From Pseudofrankia coriaricola (GTDB lineage: Bacteria; Actinomycetota; Actinomycetes; Frankiales; Frankiaceae), in contig NZ_MBLO01000235.1 in the NCBI RefSeq assembly GCF_001854805.1, forward strand, positions 1 to 64,000: 64,000 nucleotides of DNA, read 5' to 3'. The position numbers were made by a program, and so were the translations under genes. Below, in pieces: positions 16,524-24,541 of this stretch. The notes under the pieces were generated by a model that searched no databases, was not told the DNA's origin, and saw only the letters and a program-made list of their open reading frames with translations. Every line of letters begins with the position of its first letter. Position 1 is the stretch's first letter.

Positions 16524-17678
16524 TTAGGGCTTGCCCCAGAGCTTCAGGAAATTACCCTGCCAGGCGCCCGCGGGAGCGGGGTAGGACGATCCTGCCGGGT
16601 TGCCGTCAAGGTACTTTTGAGCGGTTGACCGGACGATCAGTGTGCTCGGAAGCTTGTCGGCGTTGGACCACAGTTTCTCACCCGCCTTGGTACGAGCCAG
16701 GAGGTCGGCCGCCGCCCACTCGGCGTATGTGTAGGGCTCGCCGATGGTGAACTCCAGAGGCGGGTTCTGTGAGACGATCGCTGCGAGCGCCTCAGGGCTT
16801 CCGTCATATCCGCTGACGGTGACGTCCGTCCGGCCGATCTGGCGGACCGTATTGGCAGCCGGAACGGCAAGCCCGTCGTACGTCGCCTGGAAGTTGGTGA
16901 TCGTGCCCTTCGGACGCGACGCAAGAAGGGAGGTGAACTGAGGGGGCCCCGGCTTCGAGACATCGATGGAAGGGAACTTCATCGCCGCGAACGCGCAGCC
17001 CGGGCAGTTCTCCTTAAAGATCTTCGTCATACCTATGCTGCGGTTGACCGACGACGAGAATGCCGGGTCGAAATATGTCACGGCCTTCGCGTCCTTGCCT
17101 CGGTCCGCGAGGATCTTCCAGGCCGCGATCTCGCCTTGCTGCTCAAAGTCGACGGTGACGTCTGTGACGCCCTTGCCTTCGTAATCCGGACCAGAAACGC
17201 ACATCGTGCACATGATGGGCATACCCGCGGCGATGGCTCGGTCGATCGAGGCCCTGATTCCGTTTACATCGACCGAGACGAGGATGATGCCGTCGAGTTT
17301 ATCTTGCACGGCACGATCGACGAAGCCGGCCTGAACCTGCGGCGAGAACTGGCCGTCAAATGCTGGTGGGCTTTCCCATCCCATCTTGTGGACTGCATCG
17401 ACCGCGAACCTGGCCTGCTCCGCGCAAACCGGCGCTCCGAAACCACAGGCCATCACAGCGGTCCTGCCGGTGCCCGGGTCGAACGGCGTCGTCGGACCGG
17501 GGTAGCTCTCGGGCACCGCTATGTAGCCATCGACCTTGGCCTTCGCCGTTTCCTGCAGGTTCGCGGCAGCGGTGCCGCCAGAGCCCGGCGTCCCCTCCGA
17601 GCCTCCGCTGGCCCCCCCGCAGCCGGCGAGGGCCACGACTAACCCGGCCGTGACCGCGGCAAGCCATCTGAACTTCAT
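16524..17678 (-). CDS. sugar-type ABC transporter substrate-binding lipoprotein
   Basis: A 384-residue periplasmic-binding-protein type I fold anchored as a lipoprotein. The N terminus shows a basic start, a hydrophobic stretch and a lipobox ending ALAGC near residue 20. Two Rossmann-like lobes follow: the first contains VDRAVQDKLDGIILVSVDVN, the second contains TDVTVSGYDGSPEALAAIV, both typical of ribose/galactose-type binding proteins. A pair of cysteines in MCTMC and in NCPGC is notable. It is the first gene of the transporter operon and probably the most abundant product. The ligand cannot be read from sequence; nearby dehydrogenases hint at an alcohol or polyol but they are not in the same operon. 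Confidence 0.9.
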   Translation of the reverse strand: MKFRWLAAVTAGLVVALAGCGGASGGSEGTPGSGGTAAANLQETAKAKVDGYIAVPESYPGPTTPFDPGTGRTAVMACGFGAPVCAEQARFAVDAVHKMGWESPPAFDGQFSPQVQAGFVDRAVQDKLDGIILVSVDVNGIRASIDRAIAAGMPIMCTMCVSGPDYEGKGVTDVTVDFEQQGEIAAWKILADRGKDAKAVTYFDPAFSSSVNRSIGMTKIFKENCPGCAFAAMKFPSIDVSKPGPPQFTSLLASRPKGTITNFQATYDGLAVPAANTVRQIGRTDVTVSGYDGSPEALAAIVSQNPPLEFTIGEPYTYAEWAAADLLARTKAGEKLWSNADKLPSTLIVRSTAQKYLDGNPAGSSYPAPAGAWQGNFLKLWGKP

Positions 17679-17702
17679 ACGACGGGTCTCCTAGCTATAT
17701 AG

Positions 17703-17714
17703 GTCCCTAGGGAC
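17703..17714. promoter_or_regulatory. 12-base palindrome upstream of the ABC operon
   Basis: GTCCCTAGGGAC is a perfect palindrome 25 bases before the binding-protein start, next to an AT-rich TATATAG block. Position suggests an operator or a repressor-controlled promoter for the transporter operon. No regulator gene is adjacent, so the partner is unknown. Confidence 0.5.
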
Positions 17715-18124
17715 GTCTCACCAGCCGGATCCGTGACGATAAGCCCAGTTCGGCCGCCGCGACTGTCCTACAACGCGACACTCCCGCCGACGCATGGGAG
17801 TGCTCGATGCCCGGCGTAACTGAATCGTGGCTATAGGTGATCGGCTAGTTGGTGGTGGTCGCGGCCAGGCGGCCTTCAAGGTGATCGCCATGGTTCAACA
17901 CGGACTTCCAACGGGCCGCCCGCTAGTCCCTGTCCTTTCGAGTGGTGTGACGGTGACGGCGTATCGGAGTTTTCCAGGGTCCTTCTTCGAGGCAGGGCCG
18001 ACGGTCCTCACGGGACGGAGCGCTCGATTCGGTAAAGATCGACCCGATCGCCGCCAGGTACGACATCCGTAACGAGGAGCGGCCCTCGTGCGTGACCCCT
18101 GGATCCAGGGCGCTGGCAAAGTTG
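17715..18124. other. non-coding stretch between ABC operon and ISAs1 relic
   Basis: I find no conserved protein or RNA signal here. The upstream part is presumably promoter sequence for the ABC operon; the remainder is probably debris next to the ISAs1 relic. Confidence 0.45.
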
Positions 18125-18645
18125 CTCGTTAGCGATTCAGATTCTTGATCGTTTGTGGGGCCGTTCGGGTGGCGAGCGCGGTGGCGTAGGGCCTGGGCGA
18201 TGTTGGTAGTGCCGGCCTGGCGCAGGATCGTGATCGCGAGGTTGCGGAGGCTGGCCATGACCCTTGGGACGTGGCCGGTGCGGGCCTGGTGGCGGTCCTC
18301 GTCGTAAATAACGTCGCGGACCCAGTGGAGCTGGTTCTGACCGTCCAGTGGCCACGGGCGATCTCAGCGAGCAGGGCGGGGTTGGCCTGGTGGGTCGGCA
18401 GGCTGGTGTCCGTGTGGATGGTCTCGGTCTTGGCCGGGCCGCCGGCGATCGGCTGGCGGTGGCGGGTGATCTGGATGGCCTGGACAGCATGGCGAAGCCG
18501 ATCCCGGCGCGGATCTCGGTGGCCTTCACGGTCCGGCGCTCGACGCGGCCTTGGCCGCGGCTGGTCGTGCGGGCTGCGGTGCGGACCTGGGACCAGGGCA
18601 GGGCGGTGAGCTGGGCGACCAGCGTCGGCTGGTTTCCCTAGACCC
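18125..18645 (-). pseudogene. ISAs1-family transposase C-terminal relic
   Basis: Three minus-strand frames together reconstruct an ISAs1 C terminus. The first reads QPTLVAQLTALPWSQVRTAA, the second HAVQAIQITRHRQPI and LLAEIARGHWT, the third NQLHWVRDVIYDEDRHQA and then MASLRNLAITILRQAGTTNI. The order and spacing match the family, where RGHW-IEN-LHWVRD--F-ED is the conserved DDE(glutamate) end. At least two frameshifts are required, so it is non-functional. Its N-terminal counterpart may be the relic at 13400-13662, in which case the ABC operon region lies between the halves. Confidence 0.75.
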
Positions 18646-18691
18646 CGCGGCGATGCCGGGCCTCCGGAAGACACGGCAGCAGCCAGCTGAC

Positions 18692-18718
18692 TGAGGTGCC
18701 CCGGAGTTTCCGGACAGG
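18692..18718 (+). repeat. putative left inverted repeat of an IS3-type element
   Basis: TGAGGTGCCCCGGAGTTTCC and the following CGGACAG precede the IS3 orfA relic by about 40 bases. The sequence resembles the terminal repeat visible at 21200-21224, which also starts TGA and ends in GACAG. Location and similarity support an IS3 terminal repeat. Confidence 0.5.
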
Positions 18719-18757
18719 GGATCCACTAGGATTCTTACTGGAAGGGAACGGGATCGA

Positions 18758-19066
18758 GTGTCGGGAAAGTCGAAGAATTTTACCCCGGAGTTCAAGGAAC
18801 AGGCCGTCAAGATGGTGGTCGACTCCTCGCCTCCACGGCCGATCGCTCAGGTAGCCAGGGAACTCGGGATCAACGAGACCACGCTCGGATTCTGGGCGAA
18901 GGCGTACCGAGCGAAGCGCGCAACCGACCCCCCGCCCTCGGGAATCCCCGAAAGTGATCGGGTACGAGATCTGGAGCGCCGCGTCCGCGAACTGGAGACC
19001 GAGAACACCTTCCTGAAAAAGCGGCGGCGTACTTCGCAAGGGAGCATCGGTGACGGAAAGATGTGA
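18758..19066 (+). pseudogene. IS3-family OrfA (helix-turn-helix), frameshifted end
   Basis: The N-terminal part of an IS3 OrfA: FTPEFKEQAVKMVVD, then IAQVARELGINETTLGFWAK, a helix-turn-helix, then a leucine-zipper-like LERRVRELETENTFLKK. The expected family ending (AAAYFA) appears only in another frame; a run of five A followed by G at the transition suggests a one-base loss or a programmed frameshift site. The GTG at 18758 is the start. OrfB follows but is cut off, so the element is not autonomous. Confidence 0.75.
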
Positions 19067-19199
19067 GTTCATCGATGCCGAGTACGCCGACATTCTCACG
19101 GAGCGCTACGCTCCCACGATCATTCAGATGTGCGAGTGGCTGGACGTCTCGAAATCCGGGTACTACGAGTGGAAGTCACGGCCGGAAAGCGCGGTGGGA
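19050..19199 (+). pseudogene. IS3-family OrfB, N-terminal fragment
   Basis: From GTG at 19050 the frame reads VTERCEFIDAEYADIL, then APTIIQMCEWLDVSKSGYYE, the typical OrfB N terminus with its MC-WL-VS-SGYY motif. The integrase catalytic DDE core is absent; about 15 residues later the sequence switches to an unrelated IS6-type C terminus. It is a truncated relic created by a deletion or a second insertion. Confidence 0.7.
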
Positions 19200-19350
19200 G
19201 GACAACCGGGTTGAATCCGACCACAGCCGACTGAAAGCCAGACTGCGGCCGACGCGTGGTCCCAAACGCCGCCGCTCCGCCCAGACCCTCGGCGCCGGGC
19301 GCGATTTCGTACGGAACATCCGCCGCTGTCATTACGAACTCGGCATCTGA
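19199..19350 (+). pseudogene. IS6-family transposase C-terminal fragment
   Basis: The frame reads EDNRVESDHSRLKARLRPTR, then GAGRDFVRNIRRCHYELG before the stop at 19348-19350. This matches the C-terminal end of IS6/IS240-type DDE transposases (N-VE-DH-RLK---RPM-G-K----A-----G--F--N-RRGHYEL), which contains the last catalytic residue. It is directly fused to the IS3 OrfB fragment. No upstream part of the IS6 gene is present. Confidence 0.7.
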
Positions 19351-19445
19351 TGTCGAGGCGTTGCTGTGGACCCCGTCGATGCGGACGGTCGAGGTGATGC
19401 GCGAACGGCGCTACCTCGCGAGGCTGTAGTGCGTTACCCCCGGGC

Positions 19446-20327
19446 TCACTTCTGGTTCGGTGCTCGCAGGGCGTCGGCTGGGTTGTGGGTGGCGGCCCAG
19501 CTGGCGAGGAACTTGAGGGCGTCGTCGTTGGGTGAGCCCGCTTCGGCGCTGAAGGCGATTAGGGCCAGGCCGGGGTCGGCGGGTAGTTCCAGGACCTCGT
19601 AGGACAGGTGCAGGTCGCCGACGAGGGGGTGGTGGAAGTGCTTGAGTCCTGTGCGGTGCAGGCGGACATCGTGGGCGGCCCAGCGGACGCGGAAGGCGTC
19701 GCTGCGGGTGCACAGTTCGCCGACGAGGTCGGACAGTGCCTTGTCGTAGGGGTCGCGGCCGGCTTCGAGGCGCAGCATGGCCACGCTGTCATCGGCGGCG
19801 CGTTCCCAGTCGATCCAGAAGTCACGCGCGCGGGGGTTGAGGAAGGTGAACCGGGCGTGGTTGACCGGTCGGGCCGGGTCGGCAAACACGGGCGCGAACA
19901 GTGCCTCCGCCAGGGGGTTGGCGGCGAGGACGTCGAGGCGCCCGTTGTTGACGAGGGCCGGTAGCTCGGTCATCCCGTCGAGGATGCGCGCCACGCTGGG
20001 CCGGATCTGGTGGGCCGTGGGCTTGCGCCGGGTGCGTGCGGCCGGGCCGGCGGCCCGGGCGAGGTCGACCAGGTGCGCCCGTTCGGCCTCGTCCAGTCGC
20101 AGCGCGCGGGCCAGGGCAACCAGCACGCTCTCGGAGACGCCGCCGAGGTTGCCCCGCTCGAGTCGGGCGTAGTACTCGACGCTGACTCCGGCCAGGTCGG
20201 CCACCTCGCTGCGGCGCAGTCCCGGCACGCGCCTGCTGCGGCCGTGAGTCGGCAGGCCAGCCTGCCCAGGGGTGATCCTGGCCCGGCGGGAGCTGAGGAA
20301 GGCCTTGACCTCGTCGCGGTTGTCCAC
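19446..20327 (-). CDS. XRE-family regulator with MmyB-like ligand domain
   Basis: A 293-residue regulator. Residues about 10-75 form an XRE helix-turn-helix, with LRRSEVADLAGVSVEYYARL followed by ERGN, a very common actinobacterial pattern. The C-terminal half is the MmyB-type PAS-like domain (ILDGMTELPALVNNGRLDVL, then ANPLAEALFAPVF, and a distal FHHPLVGDLHLSYEVLELP), which in characterised relatives binds a fatty acid or similar ligand. The GTG at 20327 starts the frame. Members of this family usually control a divergent short-chain dehydrogenase or oxidoreductase, but here the divergent side is IS debris and no partner gene survives. It is the only intact chromosomal-type gene inside the mobile-element graveyard. 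Confidence 0.87.
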   Translation of the reverse strand: MDNRDEVKAFLSSRRARITPGQAGLPTHGRSRRVPGLRRSEVADLAGVSVEYYARLERGNLGGVSESVLVALARALRLDEAERAHLVDLARAAGPAARTRRKPTAHQIRPSVARILDGMTELPALVNNGRLDVLAANPLAEALFAPVFADPARPVNHARFTFLNPRARDFWIDWERAADDSVAMLRLEAGRDPYDKALSDLVGELCTRSDAFRVRWAAHDVRLHRTGLKHFHHPLVGDLHLSYEVLELPADPGLALIAFSAEAGSPNDDALKFLASWAATHNPADALRAPNQK

Positions 20328-20790
20328 AGCCCCCAGGCTAGGTCGGGCCCGCTGGAGGAGGGATGCCCTGTCAGTACACCTCCCAGCAGTGGCTTCTTCG
20401 CGTTGCCGGCACCCGGTTGCATGGTGTCCACCGCCGCGGGCCGGGGCACGGGGAGACTACGAGTCCGCGTCGCGACCGAGCTGGGTTCGCACAACAAGTC
20501 AGAGATCCGTAACCAGAGCCGCCGGACCGGCGTCGCGCATCAATCCCACGGGCTCGCCGTTCCATGGCAGGCGGCCTCCTGCCGCAGGCTGGACACGGGC
20601 GCGATCACACGCGCCGGCTACGAGGGCCAGCGGCTCATCGACAACTTGATCTACGAGGGTCTTACCTTCTGAGCCTCCCACCGCGCATGCTCGTCACGCG
20701 CTGCGAAGGTATCTCCGCAGCCGGATCGGAAAGATTGCACTAGCTGAATGGCCGGTCCCGCGGAGCCTGGTGATCAACACGAGTGCAGCG
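20328..20790. other. gap upstream of the XRE gene, no gene seen
   Basis: No conserved coding signal is visible in about 460 bases. The normal divergent partner gene of an MmyB-type regulator is missing, consistent with deletion during insertion-sequence activity. Confidence 0.45.
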
Positions 20791-20820
20791 ATGTCGCGCC
20801 CAGCATGCTGGGGGCGACAT
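20791..20820. repeat. near-perfect 30-base palindrome
   Basis: The arms ATGTCGCGCCCAGCA and TGCTGGGGGCGACAT pair at 14 of 15 positions with no loop. It could be a terminator-like or element-end structure; there is no T-run and no adjacent intact gene. Its place inside IS debris suggests mobile-element origin. Confidence 0.6.
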
Positions 20821-20879
20821 GCGTCAAAACGACAGCCCAGCTGGCCCCGACGACGGACTGCTGCGCCTGATCGTCAGCG

Positions 20880-21005
20880 AGACCCCGAAGACCGCTCAAC
20901 GCGATCACCAGCCCGCCGGCCGCGGGTACTACTCCACCACGTCCTGCGCTGGTCACGCTGGCGCCGCGCCTCCAGGCCACTGCCGCCGGCGGCGGCACCG
21001 TCAGA
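20880..21005 (+). pseudogene. transposase C-terminal relic (IS701/ISL3-like tail)
   Basis: One frame gives LLHHVLRWSRWRRASRPLPP. It resembles the W-S-WRR-HQ-(R)A---HY-RR tail common to several actinobacterial DDE transposases. Only about 30 residues are recognisable, no catalytic residue is present, and frames are broken, so the assignment is weak. Confidence 0.35.
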
Positions 21006-21027
21006 TCACGAAAGGGCCGCTGCCGCA

Positions 21028-21199
21028 TCAGGCGTGGCCTGTTTCGGTGGTGTTCGCGGCGTTGAGGAGGTTGATGGCCTCTTCGCGCATCTGGATTTTG
21101 CGGATCTTGCCGGTGATGGTCATGGGGAACTGGTCCACGATGTGGACGTAGCGGGGGATTTTGTAGTGGGCGAGCCTGCCGGCGCAGTATTCGCGCAGG
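21028..21199 (-). pseudogene. acyl-CoA synthetase C-terminal fragment
   Basis: The minus-strand frame reads LREYCAGRLAHYKIPRYVHI, then FPMTITGKIRKIQMREEAI and ends HA at the stop 21028-21030. This is the C-terminal domain of an AMP-forming fatty-acyl-CoA synthetase, including the catalytic lysine in TGKIRK. All upstream sequence is replaced, beginning at 21200, by the terminal repeat and OrfB tail of an IS3 element. The gene was therefore decapitated by an insertion followed by loss of the rest. Confidence 0.8.
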
Positions 21200-21224
21200 T
21201 GAAGCGTTCCCAGTTTTGTAGACA
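21200..21224 (-). repeat. IS3-type terminal inverted repeat
   Basis: TGAAGCGTTCCCAGTTTTGT followed by AGACA lies exactly between the acyl-CoA synthetase fragment and the OrfB tail. It resembles the repeat at 18692-18718 in length and ends. It marks the border of the insertion. Confidence 0.6.
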
Positions 21225-21234
21225 GCCATCTAAA

Positions 21235-21452
21235 CTATGCCGCCAATGCGGCCTTTCTGTCAAATTTCTCCTCGTACTCGACGGGAGTCAGGTAGCCGAT
21301 GGTGGAATGTAGCCGTCTGCGGTTGTAGTACGTCTCGATGTAATCGAAGACGCCGGCGCGGAGGTGCCCTAGGCCGGTGAAGGCGTGGAGGTGAATGAAC
21401 TCCTTCTTCAACGTCGCCCAGAAGGACTCGGCGGCGGCGTTGTCGTAGCATT
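21235..21452 (-). pseudogene. IS3-family OrfB, C-terminal fragment
   Basis: The frame reads CYDNAAAESFWATLKKEFIH, then FDYIETYYNRRRLHSTIGYL and TPVEYEEKF before the stop at 21235-21237. It carries the last catalytic glutamate (AES-W) and the classical YN-RR-HS--GY-SP--YE ending of IS3 transposases. The frame is cut at 21452, where the end of a Tn554-like element begins. The orientation is opposite to the IS3 head at 18758-19199, so they are separate copies or rearranged halves. Confidence 0.85.
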
Positions 21453-21504
21453 ATCCGGCTAATAACGTGTGCTTTTGTCTGATTTTGTGGCTGGGCTTTC
21501 GGGA

Positions 21505-21816
21505 TCAGTTGGTGATGCTGGTGGGCCTTTTTTCGAGGCGGCGGAGTCGTTCTTCGTGCTGGCGGACGCGTGTGGCCAGGGCGTTGAGGGTGTCGGTGAG
21601 GTGTGCGATCTCGGTGGCGACGCTGGTGAGGGTGCGTGCGTTGCTCGCGTGGTTGCGGTGCTCCTCGACGAGGGCGCGTAGCTGGGCGTTGCGGTAGAGG
21701 GTGGTGCGCGAGATCCCGGTGGCCGCCGCGACGGCGGTGAAGGTGATCTGTCGGTTGGTGCTGGTCAGCGCGGCGAGAGCGCGCTCGACCTGGCCGTGGA
21801 TCGGCTCGTCGGTCAT
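21505..21816 (-). CDS. TnpC-like DUF6262 protein of a Tn554-type element
   Basis: A 103-residue protein with a short helix-turn-helix (ITFTAVAAATGISRTTLYRN) and a C-terminal coiled coil (LTDTLNALATRVRQHEERLR then RLEKRP). Small proteins of this kind, grouped as DUF6262, are found as the third gene after two tyrosine recombinases in Tn554-like transposons. Its ATG at 21816 overlaps the stop of the upstream recombinase fragment (ATGA), so they were translated together. The reading frame is intact although its partner recombinase is broken. Activity on its own is unlikely. Confidence 0.75.
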   Translation of the reverse strand: MTDEPIHGQVERALAALTSTNRQITFTAVAAATGISRTTLYRNAQLRALVEEHRNHASNARTLTSVATEIAHLTDTLNALATRVRQHEERLRRLEKRPTSITN

Positions 21817-22797
21817 CCGGCCTGTGCCTGGGCGATGAGGGCGTCGAGACGGGCGACGAGTTGGCGGTGCCGGTCGACCTCGGTGACCCAGCCGCGGGCA
21901 GCGGCGTCGTGGGCAAGGGCGTCGGCGTCGGCGCGCTGGGCGGAGAGGATCTGTAGGTGGGCGGTGTCGGTGTGGAAGCTTGGGCAGTGCTCGCAGATGT
22001 TCGCGTAGGTGCAGGCTCCCTGGGCTGGGGCGCGCAGGCAGAAGCCGCCGGCGAACCGGGTTTTGAGCGCGGGGCGTCTTTCCAGTCCGCTCCGCGGGTG
22101 ATGTCGAGCAGCGGGAGGCCGGGGCGCCCGGCGGGCAGGGTTCCGAGCTGGCTTTTCGCGAGGTCGAGGGCGCGCTGGTATTCGGCGCGGACGGTGGTGT
22201 CGAACAGCCGGCCGTAGCGCAGCTCATTTCCGCGGAGACGTGTCCGAGGAGGGCCATGAGTGCCTGGAGCGACACGCCTGCGTTGACGAGAGCGGTGGCA
22301 TAGGTGTGCCGGAGCTGGTGGGTCGTGATGTGGCCGAGTCCGGCGGTGTCCGCGGCGCGGGCGAGTTCCGCGCGCACCGCGTTCTGGGAAAGCCGGCGGC
22401 CGTGGTGGGTGAAAAGGAAATCGGCGGGCCGGCCGGTGCGCGGATGCGGGAGCGGCCGGCCAGGCGAGCGGGTCTCGGCGATGCGGTCGAGCAGGTCGAG
22501 GGTGTCGTCGTCGAGGGGGACCATCCGCTCGGTGTCGAGCTTGCCGAGCGGGACCTTCAGCCAGCTTCCCTGGGCGGGGACCTCGTGGACGCAGTCGAGC
22601 TCGAGGTCGAGCAGTTCGCCGATGCGCAGGCCGCAGGCACGCTGGAGCAGCAGCGCGTCGGCCGCGAGCCGGTTGGGTGAGCTGGCGAGCTCGTCGGTAA
22701 GGCGCCGGTCGGTGTCGAGTGGCAGGTAACGCGGCAGGGGCCGGGGCAGGCGGGGCAGGTCGGAACGGAACAGCAGGCGGCGGGGCGGTGTCTGCTC
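21813..22797 (-). pseudogene. Tn554-type tyrosine recombinase, truncated and frameshifted
   Basis: Three frames in succession rebuild the catalytic half of a tyrosine recombinase. Frame one: RACGLRIGELLDLELDCVHE, including the first catalytic arginine, then GHITTHQLRHTYATAL with the H-x2-R pair and LLGH. Frame two: LRYGRLFDTTVRAEYQRALD with the expected tyrosine-region context. Frame three: CLRAPAQGACTYANICEHCP, then SFHTD, the cysteine-rich tail seen in Tn554-type integrases. Two frameshifts and a missing N terminus make it non-functional. The sequence changes abruptly near 22797 into a MazG-like fragment. Confidence 0.8.
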
Positions 22798-22799
22798 CC

Positions 22800-23078
22800 A
22801 GCCCCACCCGCAGCGTCCACGACCAGACCTGGCGCCTCCTCGAAGAGGCCGGCGAACTCGCCCGCGCCGTCCGCAAAAACGACGGTCAACGCGCCCCGGC
22901 TGGAGAGGTCACGGGCAGCATCGACGAAGAACTCGTCGACATCCTGATCTTCGCCTGCTCCATCGCCAACCGCCTCGACCTCGACCTCGCTGACGCGCTC
23001 CGTGCCAAAGAAGCCCTCAACGAAACCCGCACCTGGCCCACCACGACCCAAGCCCCAGGAGGTCCCCCGGCACACTGA
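22800..23078 (+). pseudogene. MazG-like nucleotide pyrophosphohydrolase fragment
   Basis: The frame reads WRLLEEAGELARAVRKNDGQ, then IDEELVDILIFACSIANRLD, and ends with a short tail at 23078. The EE-GE and EE--DIL blocks are the metal-binding helices of MazG-like all-alpha NTP pyrophosphatases, which hydrolyse (d)NTPs to monophosphates. The N terminus is cut at the border with the recombinase fragment, with no plausible start codon in place. Such genes are frequent cargo of phages and mobile elements. Confidence 0.65.
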
Positions 23079-23171
23079 ACGTCACGGTCCCTCACTGCTG
23101 CGGCGACCCACGGCGGCTTCGCCAGCGTCCGGCTCGCGGTTCGCGCACACTCACGCGGGATCAGGAACCGT

Positions 23172-24533
23172 GTGGGCTTGATAGAAATCCTCGAATGCCT
23201 GGGCAACACGTCGGTCTCCGGCACCGTCACCCTGCTCGAAGAACTCGACCAGGCCGGCGTCGTGTTCCGCTCGGCGACCGAGCCGTTCGACACCGCGACC
23301 CCGATGGGCCGCATGCTGCTCCAGATGCTCGCGATGTTCGCGCAGTTCGAGCGCGACACGATCATCGACCGGGTCATCGGCGGCATGGAACGCAAAGCCG
23401 CCAAGGGTCTTTGGATGGGCGGCAACCGTCCCTTCGGCTACCAGGTCGACCGCGCCAACTGGAAACTGCTCGTCGACGAGAAGGAAGCGGCCATCGTCCG
23501 CCTGATCTTCAACCTCTACGTCCGCGACCGGCTCGGCACCCGCGCCATCGCCAAGACCCTCAACGAGCGCGGCCACCGCACCACCACCGGCGGCCACTGG
23601 TCCGGCCACCAGGTCATCCGCGTCCTGGACCACCGCGTCTACCTCGGCGAGCTGACTTTCCGCGAGATCACCGTCATCGACACCCACGAACCGATCATCG
23701 ACCAGGCCCTGTTCGCCGAAGCCGAGAAGATCCTCATCATCCGCACCGACGGACACGCCCACCGGGCCGCCAGCGACTCTGACTACTACCTCACCGGCCG
23801 CATGCGCTGCCCACAATGCACCAAGGCGATGCTCGGCTCCAACGCCAAAGGCCGCAACCGCACCTACCGCTACTACACCTGCTTCACCCGGCTGCGCTAC
23901 AGCCGCGACCGCTGCGACGCCCCCCGCCTCGACGCCGACGCCCTCGACCAGGCCGTCCTCACCGCGCTCGCCGGCTTCTACCGCGACCACCACCAGCTCA
24001 TCGCCGACGCCGTCCAGCACGCCCGTCAACGCCACGATGACGCCCACTCCGACCGCGCCGGCGAACTCACCACCGTCCAGACCGACCTGACCCAGACCGA
24101 CCAGGCCATCGACCGCTACCTGTCAGCATTCGAGCGTGGCACCCTCGACGAAGAAACCCTCGCCACCCGACTCGCCGCCCTGCGCATCAAGCAGAAGCAG
24201 CTCCGCCGCCGCCACACCGAACTCACCGCCCAGATCGGCGACGAACCCGTCATGCCCCCACGCGCGACCCTCCGCAAGATCGCGAACCACATCGATACGA
24301 TCATCGAAGTCGGCACCGATCTTCAGCGTAAGGCCCTCGTCGAAGCCCTCATAGACGAAGTCAAGATCCTCGGCCCCGGGCGGCTCCAACCGATCTTCCG
24401 AGTCCCAAGACCCGAACCGACAGAGGCCGCCACAGCCGCCCTACCAGCCACAACACCCTCGAAGGGGACGGTTCGTACAATGCCAAACATGGTGGGGCGG
24501 GTGGGGCTCGAACCCACGACCGGAGGACTGTGA
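23172..24533 (+). pseudogene. large serine recombinase lacking the catalytic N terminus
   Basis: A 453-residue frame from GTG 23172. It contains PFDTATPMGRMLLQMLAMFA then QFERDTIIDRV, the end of the resolvase domain, followed by a Recombinase domain (GNRPFGYQVD; LGTRAIAKTLNERGHRT), a zinc ribbon (MRCPQC...CDAPRLDADAL) and a C-terminal coiled coil. About 80 N-terminal residues, including the catalytic serine and the RVS-DEQ motif, are missing, so strand cleavage should be impossible. The last residues (VGLEPTTGGL) come from reading through an opposite-strand tRNA 3' half at 24490-24540. It closes the mobile-element region. Confidence 0.82.
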
Positions 24534-24540
24534 GCCTCTG
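24490..24540 (-). repeat. tRNA 3'-half, probable attachment-site remnant
   Basis: On the minus strand the sequence ends ACCA preceded by the acceptor half CCGCCCC, a T arm GTGGG-TTCGAGC-CCCAC, a variable region CGGTC and an anticodon-arm half TCCTC. The 5' half (D arm and 5' acceptor strand) is absent. The anticodon loop region reads CTCACAG with a stem that does not close, one base short compared with a normal arm. It resembles an elongator tRNA-Met-type arm, but that is tentative. A 3' tRNA half at the end of a recombinase gene is the classical look of an integration site remnant. Confidence 0.7.
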
Positions 24541-24541
24541 G

